The notes: generated by a model from the letters alone, not told the origin. Positions 21,701 through 31,666 are shown, numbered from the stretch's first letter. The stretch is 64,000 nucleotides of DNA from Succinivibrio dextrinosolvens (GCF_011065405.1 NZ_CP047056.1:1944747-2008746); one strand, 5' to 3'. Program-made: numbers and translations.

Positions 21701-23767
21701 CTAGTATAGAACTGAAATATCTGCAGTCTTAGCAATAATCTCGTGTAAGTTATTTAATAATGCTAATCTGTTATTCTTGATATTTACATCTTCAGCATTA
21801 ACCATAACATTCTCGAAGAAATTATCAACTGGATCTTTTAGTTCTGATAGAGCAGATAATGCTTCAGTATAGTTGCTATCTGAATATAACTTAGATACCT
21901 TAACATCAACATTCTTCAGTACATTGAAAAGCTTAACTTCTGCATCTTCTTTCAGAAGTGACTCATTGATGTTCTTATCAAAGTTATCAGCCTTGCTTAG
22001 AATGTTGTTGATTCTCTTATATGCTGAGGCCAGATTCTCTGCTTCAGGTAGAGACTTAAACTGTTTAACAGCTTTTACTCTATTATCGAAATCCAGAATA
22101 TCCTGTGGATTTGTAGATAGAACTGCTAAGAAGATAGAAGCCTCAATGCCTTGATCCTGATAATAAGCCTTTAGTCTGTTATAAACGAAGTTGATAACAT
22201 TCTCTTTTGTTTCCTTAGACTTTAGTTTAGTCTCAAGGATAGAGCAGGCTTTCTCAATAAGCTTATAGAAGTTGATTGAAATGTTGTTCTCAATCAGAAT
22301 TCTTATTAAGCCAATAGCAGCTCTTCTTAAACCGAATGGATCCTTATCACCCTTAGGTAGCATGTTGATTCCAAAGATACCAACCAGAGTAATAATCTTC
22401 TCGGCAAGGCTTACAGAAATCTGTACAGGCTTTGTTGGAATTATGTCACCAGCAAATCTTGGCAGGTACTGCTCGAAGATAGCATCTGAAACATCTTTAT
22501 CTTCGTTATCAAGCTCTGCATAGTGCATACCCATAATACCCTGAGTATCAGTAAACTCGGTAACCATGGTTGTAGCAAGGTCACATTTTGCTAAATGAGC
22601 TGCTCGAGCTGCCTTAGTTGCGTCAGCATTGATTTCATTAGCAATATACTTAGCTAACTCTTCAACGCAGTCAGATCTATAGGCTAGAGTACCAATATCC
22701 TTCTGGTAAACGATATTCTCAAGCTTCTTGAAGTATGATTCTAAGTTGTTCTTTCTATCAGTCTGGAAGAAGAACTCAGCATCCGAAAGTCTTGGTCTTA
22801 CAACTCTTTCGTTACCTGAAATCAGAGATGTAGGATCCTCTGGATTGATGTTAGATGCAAAAGCAAATGAAGGCAGCAGCTTGTTGTTCATATCATAAAT
22901 AGGGAAGTACTTCTGGTCACCCTTCATGGTATATACAAGAGCTTCTGCAGGAACCTTTAGGAATCTCTCTTCAAATGAAGCCTTGAAGATATGAGGCTCT
23001 TCAACAATAGAGGTAACTTCCTCAACCAGTGAATCATCAAGATCAGCTTTACCGTTAACTGAGTTCGCAATATCGGTAACCTGTTTGATAATGGATGCCT
23101 TTCTCTCTTCGTAATCAGCAACTACACGGCCTTCGGTTCTCAGCTGTTCTACATAAGTATCTGCTGACTTAATAACAACCTTCTGTGAACCAAGGAAGCG
23201 GTGTCCGTTGATTTCCTTTGATGACTCAACACCAAGAATCGAACCTGGAATTAAGTTATCACCAAACAGCATGCATAGAGTATGTACCGGACGTACGAAC
23301 TCTTCTCTCTTGTCACCCCAGTGCATTAAACGTGGAATTGGCAGAGACTTAAGCGCAGTCTTGAATAACTCAGGAACAAGTTCAACAGTGTTAGCACCTT
23401 TCTTAGTGGTTTTGATGTAAAGCCACTCACCCTTTGGTGTAGTTAATCTCTGAGCTTCCTCAATTTTGATACCGTTTGCTGAAGCCCAGCCTAAAGCCGC
23501 TTTAGTAGGATTACCGTTAGCATCAAAGGCAGCCTTAACTGCAGGTCCCTTGATTTCGATTTCCTGATCCTGCTGCTTTTCTTCAAGAGCGGTAATAAAT
23601 AAAGCAAGTCTTCTTGGGGTTGCATACCATTTTGAAGACTCAAAATGAAGATTCTGATCCTTTAACTGCTTTACAAATGAATCATGTAAAGACTGAGCAA
23701 GGGTACGTAAAGATTTTGGAGGTAATTCCTCTGTTCCTAGCTCTAAAAGTAAATTATTGGTTGTCAT
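21701..23767 (-). CDS. glyS: Glycyl-tRNA synthetase beta subunit
   Basis: The beta chain of the tetrameric bacterial GlyRS binds tRNA-Gly and aids aminoacylation. The start NNLLLELGTEELPPKSLRTLAQS is the family signature. Internal ATPRRLALFI, the HD-like core and the C-terminal anticodon-binding region (ALSELKDPVDNFFENVMVNAED) are present. At 688 residues it is normal. It is 13 bases downstream of glyQ in one operon. Confidence 0.97.
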   Translation of the reverse strand: MTTNNLLLELGTEELPPKSLRTLAQSLHDSFVKQLKDQNLHFESSKWYATPRRLALFITALEEKQQDQEIEIKGPAVKAAFDANGNPTKAALGWASANGIKIEEAQRLTTPKGEWLYIKTTKKGANTVELVPELFKTALKSLPIPRLMHWGDKREEFVRPVHTLCMLFGDNLIPGSILGVESSKEINGHRFLGSQKVVIKSADTYVEQLRTEGRVVADYEERKASIIKQVTDIANSVNGKADLDDSLVEEVTSIVEEPHIFKASFEERFLKVPAEALVYTMKGDQKYFPIYDMNNKLLPSFAFASNINPEDPTSLISGNERVVRPRLSDAEFFFQTDRKNNLESYFKKLENIVYQKDIGTLAYRSDCVEELAKYIANEINADATKAARAAHLAKCDLATTMVTEFTDTQGIMGMHYAELDNEDKDVSDAIFEQYLPRFAGDIIPTKPVQISVSLAEKIITLVGIFGINMLPKGDKDPFGLRRAAIGLIRILIENNISINFYKLIEKACSILETKLKSKETKENVINFVYNRLKAYYQDQGIEASIFLAVLSTNPQDILDFDNRVKAVKQFKSLPEAENLASAYKRINNILSKADNFDKNINESLLKEDAEVKLFNVLKNVDVKVSKLYSDSNYTEALSALSELKDPVDNFFENVMVNAEDVNIKNNRLALLNNLHEIIAKTADISVLY

Positions 23768-23780
23768 GATATGTTAAATC

Positions 23781-24707
23781 CTAGTTATCCTTGTTTTCAG
23801 TCTTTTTGCACATTGGGAAACCTAGCTCTTCTCTAGATTTGTAATATGCTTCTGCAACAGCCTTAGATAGAGTTCTGATTCTCAGGATAAATCTCTGACG
23901 CTCTGTTACTGAAATTGCATGTCTTGCATCTAACAGGTTGAAACAGTGAGCTGCCTTTAGAATTCTTTCATATGCTGGTAGAGGAAGTGGCTTCTCAAGA
24001 TTCAGAAGATAGCTGCTTTCCTTTTCCATCTGGTCAAACATGCTGAATAAGAAATCAGTATCAGCATACTCAAAATTGTATGTAGACTGCTCTACCTCAT
24101 TCTGATGGAATACATCACCGTAGGTAACATCGCCATTTGCTGTGTGAGCCCAGATTAAGTCATATACTGTCTTTTTCTTCTGGATGTACATAGCAAGACG
24201 CTCAAGACCATAGGTTAACTCACCGGTAACAGGGTAGCACTCAAGACCACCAACCTGCTGGAAGTAGGTAAACTGTGAAACTTCCATACCGTTCAGCCAG
24301 ATTTCCCAGCCAAGTCCCCAGGCACCAAGAGTTGGGTTTTCCCAGTTGTCCTCAACAAAACGGATATCATTTTCTGTTGGGTCAAATCCAAGTTCCTTTA
24401 ATGAGCCTAGGTATAACTCCTGAATGTTATCTGGAGATGGCTTCAGAATAACCTGGAACTGATAGTAGTGCTGTAATCTGTTTGGGTTTTCACCGTAACG
24501 ACCGTCAGTTGGTCTTCTTGATGGCTGAACATAGGCGCAAGAGATTGGTTCAGGACCGAGTGATCTTAGGAAAGTCATTGGGTGAGAAGTACCTGCGCCG
24601 ACTTCAAGATCGAATGGTTCTGCAATCATACAGCCATGTCGCATCCAGTAATCTTGTAGGGTAAGAATTAAACCTTGGAATGTTTGAAGGTCATATTTGT
24701 TAGACAT
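23781..24707 (-). CDS. glyQ: Glycyl-tRNA synthetase alpha subunit
   Basis: Catalytic class II chain, forming glycyl-adenylate. [31 protein letters not shown] is the hallmark N-terminus. Class II motif 2 includes [22 protein letters not shown]. At 308 residues it is normal. It is first in the glyQ-glyS operon; no T-box is seen upstream. Confidence 0.97.
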   Translation of the reverse strand: MSNKYDLQTFQGLILTLQDYWMRHGCMIAEPFDLEVGAGTSHPMTFLRSLGPEPISCAYVQPSRRPTDGRYGENPNRLQHYYQFQVILKPSPDNIQELYLGSLKELGFDPTENDIRFVEDNWENPTLGAWGLGWEIWLNGMEVSQFTYFQQVGGLECYPVTGELTYGLERLAMYIQKKKTVYDLIWAHTANGDVTYGDVFHQNEVEQSTYNFEYADTDFLFSMFDQMEKESSYLLNLEKPLPLPAYERILKAAHCFNLLDARHAISVTERQRFILRIRTLSKAVAEAYYKSREELGFPMCKKTENKDN

Positions 24708-25033
24708 TTTTTGAACCTTGCTACGAATACAAAATAGATAAAGATCTATTCAAATAAAAAAAATAAAAAAAAGTTGCTACATTTTACCATTAAAGCGCAT
24801 CAGTTTGCGCCTTTATTAGGGAAAAATAACCATAAAATTAATGAAAAATGCAAAAAAGTTACATTTATATTCACCAAAAATGTAAATTGCGATTTTTCAA
24901 TCGGACCAATGTGTTTAACAAATGTATAGTCAATAATTTGAGATAACTTTTATTTTTGCTATTTAATTGAAATATAAATATATAAATCAAATTAGAATAG
25001 ACTTGTTATTTATAAAAAGAGTGAAGACAAGTT
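24708..25033. promoter_or_regulatory. Divergent spacer between glyQ and the Na/Pi transporter
   Basis: 326 AT-rich bases. A modest hairpin (AAAGCGCA / TGCGCCTTT with a one-base bulge) lies at about 24795-24818. No ORF or known riboswitch is recognisable. Promoters for both divergent units are presumably here. Confidence 0.35.
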
Positions 25034-26665
25034 ATGTATTTTCTGTTGAATCTGTTTAGTGCGATAGCTCTGCTGGCTTTTGGTGTATACATGACCAAAA
25101 AGACTGTGATGAGTTCATGCGGTGCTTCAATCGGAAATGTTCTGAAAAGCGTAGTCGATTCTAGGTTTAAAGCTGTCCTGATTGGATTAGGCACAACCAT
25201 GCTGGTACAGAGCAGTACTGCAACTTCTCTTCTCGTTTCATCTTTTCTGAAAAAGAATCTTCTATCTTTGGGAATTGCTCTTGCCATTATGCTGGGAGCT
25301 GATCTTGGCACTGCAATTATGGCTCGAGTTCTGACCTGCGATCTTTCAATTGTGTCGCCAATTCTTTTGACTCTCGGTATTTTTTTGTATCTTGGATTTA
25401 CTGACAGGGTAAAACTGCACTTAAGTGGCGGTATTATGCTGGGCTTAGGATTGATTCTTCTGGCCTTAAGACTGATTGTACAGACAACTCAGCCTGTAAC
25501 TCATGCAGAACTGACAGCGGTTCTGCTTAAATCGCTTACCAATGAGATAACCTTTGCTCTTATCTTAGGCATGATCCTGGCAGTAATCTGTTTTTCCAGT
25601 CTGGCAGCCGTGCTTCTGACTTCCCTACTATGCACTACAGGTGCAATTGAGATCAGCGGTGCTCTGGCTGTGGTGATAGGAGCAAACATCGGTTCGTGTA
25701 TCCTTGAGATTATCGGTGCGTTAAAGCAGGGTATAAGTGCTAAAAGAGTAATGTACGGTAATACACTATTCAAGATTATTATCGGTATTGTTGCATTATG
25801 CCTTCTTGTCCCTATTGAGAATGCTGAAAAGGAAATGGCTTTCCCTCTGTCAGAGTTTGTTATCTGGTTCCACGTGGTATTCAATGCTGTTATATGTATT
25901 TTTATGCTGCCATGTGTTGGACTGATGTCAAAGCTACTGTATGCGCTTATTCCTGAGCGTAAGGTCGAGTATGATCCCAATACTCCTGAACACCTTGATC
26001 TTGCAGCTTATATCGATCCTAACCTTGCGCTTGGCAATGCTGTCAGAGAAGTTTTAAGTCTTGGTGATTTCCTTCAGCAGATGTTCACAAACCTTGAAAA
26101 CAGTATTTCCTATAAACCTCAGGAAGGTGTCAGCAGCAATGATATGAAGAACAGAATCAGGGACATAGCCGGAAAGATCAGTGAATATCTGGCGGGTGTT
26201 AATTTTGATTCAAAGAAACAGCGCAGACGTATGAACAGATGTCTTATTGCATCTGCGGATGTAAGTGAATGTGCACATATCATCAACGGTATGATTAAAC
26301 GTCTTAACAAAGCTAATGGTACTTATCAGGCATCATTTCTTCCTGAGATAAGAAATGAGCTTGGACGAATTTCCAGTGAATGTGCCGGTGCTGTAAATCT
26401 TGCGGTAAATGCTTTCTTCAGAAACGGTAAGGAAGAAAAGCAGAATTACATGGTAAAGAAAAATCAGTGCCTCAAACTGATAAATGGATTTCACGCAAGT
26501 TATATTGGTAAACCTCATCTTAATGCTGAACAGGATATGCGTTTTTTTATGATTCTGCTTGAGATTTTAGAGCAGTACAGACATATCTGTGTAATCTTTG
26601 ATCCTCTGTTCTTAAAAGGAGAACTGAAGACTGCAGAGCAGGAGATGAATCCAAGTGAGGATTAA
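25034..26665 (+). CDS. Na/Pi-cotransporter II-related protein with PhoU-like C-terminal domain
   Basis: A 543-residue inner-membrane transporter of the Na+/phosphate family. The paired repeats are visible. The first has LVQSSTATSLLVSSFL with GADLGTAIMA; the second has the related VVIGANIGSCILEIIGAL. Eight or so hydrophobic segments fill residues 1-310. The C-terminal part (about 330-543) is soluble, helical and PhoU-like, as in YjbB. Phosphate is the family's usual substrate, but it is not proven here. The gene contains a 12/14 parS-like sequence at 25867. Confidence 0.85.
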   Translation: MYFLLNLFSAIALLAFGVYMTKKTVMSSCGASIGNVLKSVVDSRFKAVLIGLGTTMLVQSSTATSLLVSSFLKKNLLSLGIALAIMLGADLGTAIMARVLTCDLSIVSPILLTLGIFLYLGFTDRVKLHLSGGIMLGLGLILLALRLIVQTTQPVTHAELTAVLLKSLTNEITFALILGMILAVICFSSLAAVLLTSLLCTTGAIEISGALAVVIGANIGSCILEIIGALKQGISAKRVMYGNTLFKIIIGIVALCLLVPIENAEKEMAFPLSEFVIWFHVVFNAVICIFMLPCVGLMSKLLYALIPERKVEYDPNTPEHLDLAAYIDPNLALGNAVREVLSLGDFLQQMFTNLENSISYKPQEGVSSNDMKNRIRDIAGKISEYLAGVNFDSKKQRRRMNRCLIASADVSECAHIINGMIKRLNKANGTYQASFLPEIRNELGRISSECAGAVNLAVNAFFRNGKEEKQNYMVKKNQCLKLINGFHASYIGKPHLNAEQDMRFFMILLEILEQYRHICVIFDPLFLKGELKTAEQEMNPSED

Positions 26666-26705
26666 TGCAAACGTTTTTTAACTTCCACAACATAAGGGGA
26701 TAATT

Positions 26706-27659
26706 ATGAGAAAATTTACAAAACTTCTTTGTGCCGCCACCTTAATTGGGGCAGCTTTCAGTGCAACAGCATGGGAGCCTAGCGGTGATGTTAAGGTTAT
26801 TGTTGCCTATAAGGCTGGTTCTGGTACTGATACCGGTGCCCGTGTTCTGGCAAGCATGGCTGAAAAGTATATTGGTAAAACTCTTATTATCAACAATATG
26901 CCTGGTGCAGACGGTAAGATTGGCTGGACTGCACTGGTACAGGCAAAGGGGGATGGTCAGACCATAGGCTTTATTAACCTTCCAACCTTTACCACACTTG
27001 CAACACTGCCAAACGCTCCTTTCAAGACTTCAGATGTAATTCCTGTATGTAATCATCTGACAGAGACAGGTGTTGTCGTAGTTAAGGCTGATAGCCCATA
27101 CAAGACCTTAAAGGATCTGGTTGAGGCTGCTAAGAAGAACCCTAACATCCGAGCATCAACCAACGGTGTTAAAGCATCTAACCACACAGCAGCTCAGCTT
27201 TTAGCTACCAGCGCTGACTTCAAGTACAAGGCAATTCCTTATGGCGGAACCGCAGATCAGCTTCTTGCTTTACGTCAGAACGAGGTTGACTTCACCTGTG
27301 CAAAGGTTGCTGATGTTGCTCAGTTAATCAAGGGTGATAATCCTGAGTTACGTATTCTGGGGGTTTTCTCAGAGAACAGATTAGAGTCACTGCCAGAGGT
27401 TCCAACATTAGGTGAGTGCGGCTATTACAACAAGTGGTATGGCTCTGCACGTGGCATAGTTGTTCCAAAGGGAACTCCAAAGGAAGTTGTTGATTTCTAT
27501 GTTGATGCTTTCAAGAAGACTGCAGAAGATCCTGCTGTTATCGAAGCTCACCAGAAGGCAGGCTTAGAGTTGGATTTTATGGATGATAAGGCATTCGGTA
27601 ATCTGATTTCTGAGCAGGAAGCTTTCTGTAAGGATGTTGTAACCAATCTTTACAAGTAA
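26706..27659 (+). CDS. Tripartite tricarboxylate transporter substrate-binding protein (TctC/Bug family)
   Basis: Periplasmic solute receptor of a TTT carboxylate transporter. A signal peptide (KLLCAATLIGAAFSATA, cut near residue 22) precedes the mature protein. Family motifs include VKVIVAYKAGSGTDTGARVLA (ligand loop), ASTNGVKASNHTAAQLLA and IPYGGTADQLLALRQNEVDF. At 317 residues it is typical. It starts a three-gene operon with the two membrane subunits. The true ligand (citrate, other di/tricarboxylate, or another acid) cannot be read from sequence. Confidence 0.9.
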   Translation: MRKFTKLLCAATLIGAAFSATAWEPSGDVKVIVAYKAGSGTDTGARVLASMAEKYIGKTLIINNMPGADGKIGWTALVQAKGDGQTIGFINLPTFTTLATLPNAPFKTSDVIPVCNHLTETGVVVVKADSPYKTLKDLVEAAKKNPNIRASTNGVKASNHTAAQLLATSADFKYKAIPYGGTADQLLALRQNEVDFTCAKVADVAQLIKGDNPELRILGVFSENRLESLPEVPTLGECGYYNKWYGSARGIVVPKGTPKEVVDFYVDAFKKTAEDPAVIEAHQKAGLELDFMDDKAFGNLISEQEAFCKDVVTNLYK

Positions 27660-27710
27660 ACAGCATATAATGCCGGATCTGTTCCGGCATTTTAAATTAG
27701 GAAATATATT

Positions 27711-28157
27711 GTGAAAAAATCTGATGTAGGCGTTGTTGTATTTGTATACGGTATCTGCCTCTTTTTTTATTATTACCTGCAGGAGCTGCCTCCTGAGGCA
27801 CAGACCTATCCGCTTTGTCTGATTAGTGGTCTCTTTATTCTGAATACTCTGTTTTTAATCCTGAATTTAATTAAGCTTAAAAAGATCGGAATGGAAAATG
27901 ATCTCCATTCTGTATTTGAAGGCTTTCTGAAGAGTCAGTTCTTTACTGTGCTGACAGCATGTGTGATTTATATTGTGGGCGTTTACTATATCGGTTTTTA
28001 CATCACAAGTATCGCCTATCTAATCATAATTATGTCGTTCCTGAAAGTTCCTTTAAAGAGCTCGGTTCTGACTGTTTTGGTTCTGGGACTGGTTATTTAC
28101 TTTGTATTCTCCATGTTCCTGAAGGTTCCTCTTCCACTGGGCGTTGTTTTTGAGTAA
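27711..28157 (+). CDS. TTT transporter small membrane subunit (TctB)
   Basis: 148 residues with four predicted membrane segments: VGVVVFVYGICLFFYYYL, CLISGLFILNTLFLILNLI, FFTVLTACVIYIVGVYYIG and VLTVLVLGLVIYFVFSMFL. The TctB architecture and its place between tctC and tctA support the call. The gene starts GTG at 27711 and sits 6 bases before tctA. A short hairpin (ATGCCGGA / TCCGGCAT, 27669-27691) lies between tctC and this gene and may set the receptor:membrane ratio. Confidence 0.85.
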   Translation: MKKSDVGVVVFVYGICLFFYYYLQELPPEAQTYPLCLISGLFILNTLFLILNLIKLKKIGMENDLHSVFEGFLKSQFFTVLTACVIYIVGVYYIGFYITSIAYLIIIMSFLKVPLKSSVLTVLVLGLVIYFVFSMFLKVPLPLGVVFE

Positions 28158-28163
28158 AAGAAT

Positions 28164-29660
28164 ATGGATACATTAGCTCTCATGGGAGAAGGCTTTATCC
28201 TAGCTCTTTCTCCTCTAAACATACTACTGATGGTTCTGGCTACAGCTATCGGTGTATCTATAGGATGTCTGCCTGGCCTATCAGCAGCAATGGGTGTGGC
28301 TCTGCTGTTACCTGTGACCTTCGGAATGTCTCCGGCCACAGGCTTGATTGTTCTAGGAAGTATTTACTGTGGAGCCATCTTTGGTGGTTCTATTTCTGCT
28401 ATTCTGATTCATACACCTGGAACTCCAGCATCAGCAGCAACAGCCATTGAAGGTTATCAGCTTACAATTAGAGGCAAAGCAGCAAAGGCTTTAACTGTTG
28501 CCTGTTTTGCTTCTTTCTGCGGAGGGCTTCTAAGCTGTATTTCTCTTTATTTCTTCTCTCCTCTGCTGGCAACACTTGCTCTGCAGTTTAAGAGTCCTGA
28601 ATACTTCTGGCTGTCACTGTTCGGCTTGACTATTATTGCTGGTGTTGCTTCTAAGTCCATGATTAAAGGTCTGATGTCAGGTGTGATTGGTCTTCTGATC
28701 TCAACCATCGGTATGGATCCGATGGAAGGTGTTGAAAGATTCATGTTCGGCATGAGTACTCTGTACAATGGAATTGATACCACCTGTGCTCTTATCGGTT
28801 TATTCTCAATGTCGCAGATCCTGATTCTTGCTGAGAAAAAAATCAAAGAGCGAGCTGAATCTGCTAAGCTTAATGACAGATTAGGACTCTCCTTTGCAGA
28901 GATTAAACGTTTGAGTCCAACAATAATCCGTTCATGGCTGATCGGTAATATCATTGGAATTCTGCCAGGTGCCGGTGCATCAATTGCAAGTTTCATGGGG
29001 TATAACGAAGCTAGAAACTTTTCTAAACATAAAGAGGAGTTTGGTAAAGGATCCATTGATGGTGTAGCAGGATCTGAAGCTGCCAACAATGCTGTTACTG
29101 GTGGCTCTCTGATCCCTACTCTGACCCTTGGAATTCCTGGTGAGTCAGTAACCGCTGTTCTTATGGGCGGTCTGATTATTCATGGACTGCAGCCTGGACC
29201 TGAGCTTTTTACAACCTATGCAAACATGACCTATACTTTCTTTGCTGGATTTGTCATTATCCAGTTCATGATGCTGGCTATTGGTCTTTTAGGCTGTAAG
29301 GGCTTTGCTCAGATTGCAAAACTGTCTGACGCAATTCTGATACCTTCAATCTTTGTACTGTGCGTAGTTGGTTCTTATGCTATACACAACAACCTGGTTG
29401 AAGTCTGTATTATGTTCCTGTTTGGTGTACTTGGTTATCTTGCAAGAAAGTTTGACCTGAATCCTGCAGCTATTGTTCTGGGACTTATCTTAGGACCAAT
29501 CGGTGAACGTGGTCTTCGCAGATCACTGATGCTGAATGATGGTGATCCATCAATTCTGTTCTCAACTCCATTATGCTGGATCCTGATTATTCTGTGTATT
29601 CTTGGTGTAATGTCTCCTGTTGTTATGTCAAAACTGGAGAAAAAGGTTCAGAATCAGTAA
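28164..29660 (+). CDS. TTT transporter large membrane subunit (TctA)
   Basis: 498 residues and about 12 membrane helices. Family motifs are clear: GVSIGCLPGLSAAMGVALLLPVTFGM near the N-terminus, SIYCGAIFGGSISAILIHTPGTPASAATAIEGY, and NIIGILPGAGASIASFMGYNEARNFSK in the second half. It is the last gene of the tctC-tctB-tctA operon and provides the translocation path for the receptor's cargo, driven by an ion gradient. Confidence 0.92.
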   Translation: MDTLALMGEGFILALSPLNILLMVLATAIGVSIGCLPGLSAAMGVALLLPVTFGMSPATGLIVLGSIYCGAIFGGSISAILIHTPGTPASAATAIEGYQLTIRGKAAKALTVACFASFCGGLLSCISLYFFSPLLATLALQFKSPEYFWLSLFGLTIIAGVASKSMIKGLMSGVIGLLISTIGMDPMEGVERFMFGMSTLYNGIDTTCALIGLFSMSQILILAEKKIKERAESAKLNDRLGLSFAEIKRLSPTIIRSWLIGNIIGILPGAGASIASFMGYNEARNFSKHKEEFGKGSIDGVAGSEAANNAVTGGSLIPTLTLGIPGESVTAVLMGGLIIHGLQPGPELFTTYANMTYTFFAGFVIIQFMMLAIGLLGCKGFAQIAKLSDAILIPSIFVLCVVGSYAIHNNLVEVCIMFLFGVLGYLARKFDLNPAAIVLGLILGPIGERGLRRSLMLNDGDPSILFSTPLCWILIILCILGVMSPVVMSKLEKKVQNQ

Positions 29661-29772
29661 AAAAGGACTTTAAATACAGATAGTTGTTTAATTGAGTAAA
29701 CATTAAAAAATTATTTTTATTTAAGTGTTGTCAATATATTCAAATATCTGTATAATCTCAACCCGTAGTGAT

Positions 29773-29848
29773 GCTGGCATAGCTCAGTTGGTAGAGCACC
29801 TGTTTTGTAAACAGGGGGTCGTGGGTTCGAGACCTACTGCCAGCACCA
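29773..29848 (+). tRNA. tRNA-Thr (anticodon TGT)
   Basis: A 76-base cloverleaf with encoded CCA. Acceptor arms are GCTGGCA / TGCCAGC with discriminator A, the anticodon stem is CCTGT/ACAGG, the loop is TTTGTAA with anticodon TGT, and the T arm holds GGGTTCGAGACC. A terminator follows directly. Confidence 0.97.
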
Positions 29849-29858
29849 TTTTAAGAAG

Positions 29859-29881
29859 GCAACCAAATGGTTGCTTTTTTT
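29859..29881 (+). terminator. tRNA-Thr terminator
   Basis: GCAACCA and TGGTTGC arms with a 2-base loop and seven T, ten bases after the tRNA. Confidence 0.9.
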
Positions 29882-30011
29882 GTTATTGGTACATGTCTTT
29901 ATAACCTTGGAAACATTCTCAAAATACTTCTAAATCCTTTGTTCTATATTCTGCTTATAATCAGTTTTGGAATGATGAATTATTTGCAGTTTTCTAATAA
30001 TTGTTTCTGTT

Positions 30012-30200
30012 ATAATCTGAAAAAAGTCACTAAAATACGATTACCCTATACTTCGACCTACCAGAAATGGACTGGTCAGCAGTGAACTTCAGTAGGGTAA
30101 TAGGAATCCCCTAGCTTTAGAATGGACAAATTAAAAACCTGCTGTCGCAGCGGGATGATCGGCAATTTATTTCCGATGTAGTTCACCCTTAGAGGAAGTC
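30012..30200 (+). ncRNA. Candidate structured non-coding RNA, family unassigned
   Basis: A -10-like TATAAT at 30011-30016 would start an RNA near 30023. Downstream are nested pairings: ATTACCCTA (30040-30048) with TAGGGTAAT (30093-30101); an inner ACCAG/CTGGT hairpin (30060-30075); CCTGCTG/CAGCGGG (30138-30154); and ATCGG/CCGAT (30158-30177). GTGAAC (30082) could also pair with GTTCAC (30181). The length of about 180 nt and this folding suggest a small RNA or a mutM leader. I checked it against memory of 6S, SRP, tmRNA and RNase P and could not match it. The surrounding 29882-30292 has no credible ORF. Confidence 0.45.
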
Positions 30201-30292
30201 AACGACATTATTTAACTATTTTATTAATAGTGTCTTAATATTATTTAAACAGTTCATTTATATGAGTGTTTTTTTATATTCGGTACAGACCT

Positions 30293-31111
30293 ATGCCAGA
30301 GTTGCCTGAAGTTGAAGTTACAAAAAGAGGTATTGAAAAACCTCTTTTAAACGCTATTATTTCTAGTATTTATTACGATGATAAATCCTTAAGACAGCCT
30401 TTCTCTCCAGAGTTGAAGAAACTGGTTAATGCTCAGGTATTAAAAATAGAAAGACGTGCCAAATACATAGTGATAACCACCACTAACGGGTATCTGGTGC
30501 TGCATCTTGGTATGACCGGTCATCTTAGAGTTCTCGATCATGAGACTCCAATGGATACCCATGATCATTTTGAAATCGGTCTTAAGTCCGGCACCTTTAT
30601 CAGATACAACGACATCCGACGTTTTGGACTGGTACTGTACTTTGATAAGACTAAGGATCCATATCAGTGTGAACCTTTAAAATCACTTGGACCTGAACCT
30701 TTTTCCAAAGAGTTTACCTCTGAATATCTGTTCTCTCGTCTTCACAGACTAAAAAAGAGCATCAAGCAGGCTTTAATGGATAATTCCATCGTAGTTGGTG
30801 TTGGCAACATTTACGCTTCTGAGGTTCTGTTTCTAACAAAAATAAGTCCGCTTACCCCTTCAAACAAGATTACCAGAAAACAATGTGAGGCACTTGTTGA
30901 ACAGATTCCATTATTACTGAAGGAATCTATCAAGAAAGGCGGAACCACTATCAGGGATTTCTCTGGTGCCGATGGTAAGCTTGGATATTTTGTACAGAAT
31001 CTGTACGTCTACGGACATGAGGGAGAACCTTGCAAGATCTGCGGTACCAGAATTGAAAGTACCGTTCAGGGGCAGCGTTCGACTTTCTACTGCCCGCATT
31101 GCCAGAAATAG
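30293..31111 (+). CDS. mutM: Formamidopyrimidine-DNA glycosylase
   Basis: Base-excision repair enzyme that removes 8-oxoguanine and formamidopyrimidines. An upstream in-frame GTG at 30266 exists. I choose ATG 30293 because the enzyme needs Pro at position 2 as the catalytic nucleophile, giving MPELPEVEVTKRGIE. K-containing LGMTGHLRVL, VGVGNIYASEVLF and the C-terminal zinc finger CKICGTRIES...CPHCQK are present. The length of 272 residues is normal. It converges with coaD, 14 bases away. Confidence 0.96.
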   Translation: MPELPEVEVTKRGIEKPLLNAIISSIYYDDKSLRQPFSPELKKLVNAQVLKIERRAKYIVITTTNGYLVLHLGMTGHLRVLDHETPMDTHDHFEIGLKSGTFIRYNDIRRFGLVLYFDKTKDPYQCEPLKSLGPEPFSKEFTSEYLFSRLHRLKKSIKQALMDNSIVVGVGNIYASEVLFLTKISPLTPSNKITRKQCEALVEQIPLLLKESIKKGGTTIRDFSGADGKLGYFVQNLYVYGHEGEPCKICGTRIESTVQGQRSTFYCPHCQK

Positions 31112-31125
31112 CAGAGATAACTGTA

Positions 31126-31605
31126 TTATTTCCTTTGAGAAATAATCAGCTCGAAGACCTGTTGCGGTACGAGTTTGCTGATATCTCCACCATGAATAAA
31201 GATTTCTCTTACCAGAGTTGATGAGATAAAAGAATAATCAGGGGAAGTCTGCAAAAAGACAATCTCAAGCTCTGGTACAAAGGCTCTGTACATACCGGTA
31301 AGCTGTGCCTCGTAATCATAGTCGGTGGCGTTTCTGAGGCCTCTAACCAGCACGTTGCACTGCTTTTCCTTAAGATAATCAATTAAGAGTCCTTTAAAGC
31401 CTTCAACCTCAACGTTACTGAATTCAGCTAAGGCATCCTTTGCAGAGCAGATCCTTTCTTCAAGAGTTAGGAACGTGTGTTTTGAAGGACTGTTGGCTAC
31501 AGCTACAATTACCTTATCAAATAAAGCTGAAGCACGACGGATGATATCAAGATGACCTTTGGTCAAGGGATCAAATGTACCAGGGAAAACAGCCAAATTA
31601 CTCAT
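31126..31605 (-). CDS. coaD: Phosphopantetheine adenylyltransferase
   Basis: Penultimate step of coenzyme A synthesis, joining 4'-phosphopantetheine and ATP. The nucleotidyltransferase motif is FPGTFDPLTKGHLDIIRRA (T/HxGH). The second motif is SFISSTLVREI, matching the family ISSS/TxVRE. At 159 residues it is standard. It lies downstream of an LPS glycosyltransferase gene, as in many gammaproteobacteria where coaD is linked to waa genes. Confidence 0.96.
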   Translation of the reverse strand: MSNLAVFPGTFDPLTKGHLDIIRRASALFDKVIVAVANSPSKHTFLTLEERICSAKDALAEFSNVEVEGFKGLLIDYLKEKQCNVLVRGLRNATDYDYEAQLTGMYRAFVPELEIVFLQTSPDYSFISSTLVREIFIHGGDISKLVPQQVFELIISQRK

Positions 31606-31666
31606 AGCTTAATCCTTTTTTTACAGGAGTCCTTGCTCCTTATATATTATGTTAAATTTTATTTTC

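Noticed and set aside
29867-30085. 72-codon plus-strand frame after tRNA-Thr
   Set aside because: It starts within the tRNA terminator stem and overlaps the structured RNA candidate, with no homology recognised.
30012-30200. 6S RNA, SRP RNA or tmRNA
   Set aside because: None of the conserved blocks I know (SRP GGAAG/AGCAG apex, tmRNA tag, 6S central bubble sequence) is present.
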